Assembly (NCBI RefSeq): GCF_019059575.1
Contig: NW_024881613.1
Span: forward strand, 372,001 to 436,000
Source of the DNA: Amphibalanus amphitrite
Taxonomy: Eukaryota; Arthropoda; Thecostraca; Balanomorpha; Balanidae
Direction of reading: 5' to 3'
Length of the DNA: 64,000 nucleotides
How positions within the stretch are numbered: the stretch's first letter is position 1; the number at the start of each line of letters is the position of its first letter. The position numbers were made by a program, and so were the translations under genes. Under the pieces are notes generated by a model. The model saw nothing but the letters and a program-made list of their open reading frames with translations. It searched no databases and was not told where the DNA came from. Of the stretch, positions 63,401 through 64,000 are shown piece after piece.

Positions 63401-64000
63401 CAGCGACAGATTCGCGGACCCCTAGGAATCCGCTGAAAATCCCTATATAGGGGGAACTTGGGGCGTAGAGTCGCGTGGTGCAATCCGTTAAACCCTACAC
63501 CTAATACTTTTCCCGCTAGAGGGCAGCAAAGTTCCAGCGACAGATTCGCCGGACCCCTAGGAATCCGCTGAAAATCCCTATATAGGGGTAACTTGGGGCG
63601 TAGAGTCGCGTGGTGCAATCCGTTAAACCCTACACCTAATAATTTTCCCGCTAGAGGGCAGCAAAGTTCCAGCGACAGATTCGCCGGACCCCTAGGAATC
63701 CGCTGAAAATCACTACACAGGGGTAACTTGGGGCGTAGAGTCGCGTGGTGCAATCCGTTAAACCCTACACCTAATAATTTTCCCGCTAGAGGGCAGCAAA
63801 GTTCCAGCGACAGATTCGCCGGACCCCTAGGATTCCGCTGAAAATCACTACACAGGGGTAACTTGGGGCGTAGAGTCGCGTGGTGCAATCCGTTAAACCC
63901 TACACCTAATACTTTTCCCGCTAGAGGGCAGCAAAGTTCCAGCGACAGATTCGCCGGACCCCTAGGATTCCGCTGAAAATCACTACACAGGGGTAACTTG
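63401..64000. repeat. 135-bp satellite array with a CTCF-like motif per monomer
   Basis: CAGCGACAGATTCGC begins monomers at 63401, 63535, 63670, 63805 and 63940; the period is 135 bp (134 for the first, which lacks one C). Copies are well over 90% alike and the array runs off the window edge. CCGCTAGAGGGCAGC recurs at 63513, 63648, 63783 and 63918. Since 135 is divisible by three, a repetitive minus-strand frame stays open; I do not treat it as a gene. Confidence 0.95.

Noticed and set aside
63400-63888. 162-codon minus-strand frame
   Set aside because: It is the 135-bp satellite, whose length is divisible by three, so any stop-free frame stays open through the array.
63401-64000. CRISPR-like regular repeats
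   Set aside because: Whole 135-bp monomers are repeated with no variable spacers and the DNA is eukaryotic; this is a satellite.

Overview
This is eukaryotic, almost certainly animal, DNA: introns with GT/AG borders, CpG-rich promoter-like stretches, long (GA)n and (TC)n microsatellites, a satellite array, many non-autonomous DNA transposons and a degenerin/epithelial sodium channel (DEG/ENaC) gene. The short DEG/ENaC gene, the 580-residue two-domain SOUL protein and the density of TGACC-type repeats suggest an arthropod, perhaps a crustacean. No species-diagnostic gene is present, so this is inference.

One gene spans most of the window. On the + strand, eight exons from 7316 to 48287 join in consistent phase into a 580-codon reading frame. 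It encodes a signal peptide, a proline-rich and acidic linker, and two SOUL (heme-binding-protein family) domains in tandem. Intron 1 is about 23.5 kb and intron 3 about 7.5 kb. Intron 3 carries a second, same-strand gene for a DEG/ENaC channel subunit (41247-42558), which has no introns in the part seen and is broken by a frameshift at a run of 20 A.

The most unusual feature is in the SOUL gene: splice junctions of exons 2, 4, 5, 6 and 8 are accompanied by local tandem copies of themselves lying in the flanking introns. Before exon 2 there are about five earlier copies of the exon's 5' edge. Before exon 4 lies a 21-bp minisatellite in which every unit holds a branchpoint-like CTGAC and an acceptor-like CCCCAG. 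Exon 6 has a 67-bp copy of its 3' splice site and a 31-bp copy of its 5' splice site, exon 5 has repeated donors, and exon 8 has two earlier acceptor copies. Most copies would cause a stop or frameshift if used; the last four 21-bp units would add residues in frame.

Most of the rest is mobile DNA. (a) Seven elements of about 0.85-1.2 kb, six flanked by TTAA and one by TTAT, have GC-rich terminal inverted repeats and paired G-run/core/C-run hairpins (3793, 29899, 43223, 51736, 52729, 59859, 61720). (b) Elements with ends CACTGTAAA...TTTACAGTG and 2-bp duplications include a nested pair forming a 3.2-kb palindrome (10280-13459) and a copy at 25276. (c) hAT-like elements show 8-bp target duplications (18943, 19576, 54418, 60634). 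(d) A second TTAA family has AGGGACCCTCCC-type ends (48628, 50536). (e) Others are foldbacks, TA-flanked elements and a CACGTG-rich element in two inverted copies. The window ends in a 135-bp satellite whose monomers each contain a CTCF-like motif.

Regions 440-2600, 13460-17400, 21440-25270, 34273-35975 and 57911-59812 hold no gene I can support. The many long open frames there are low-complexity or repeat-derived.
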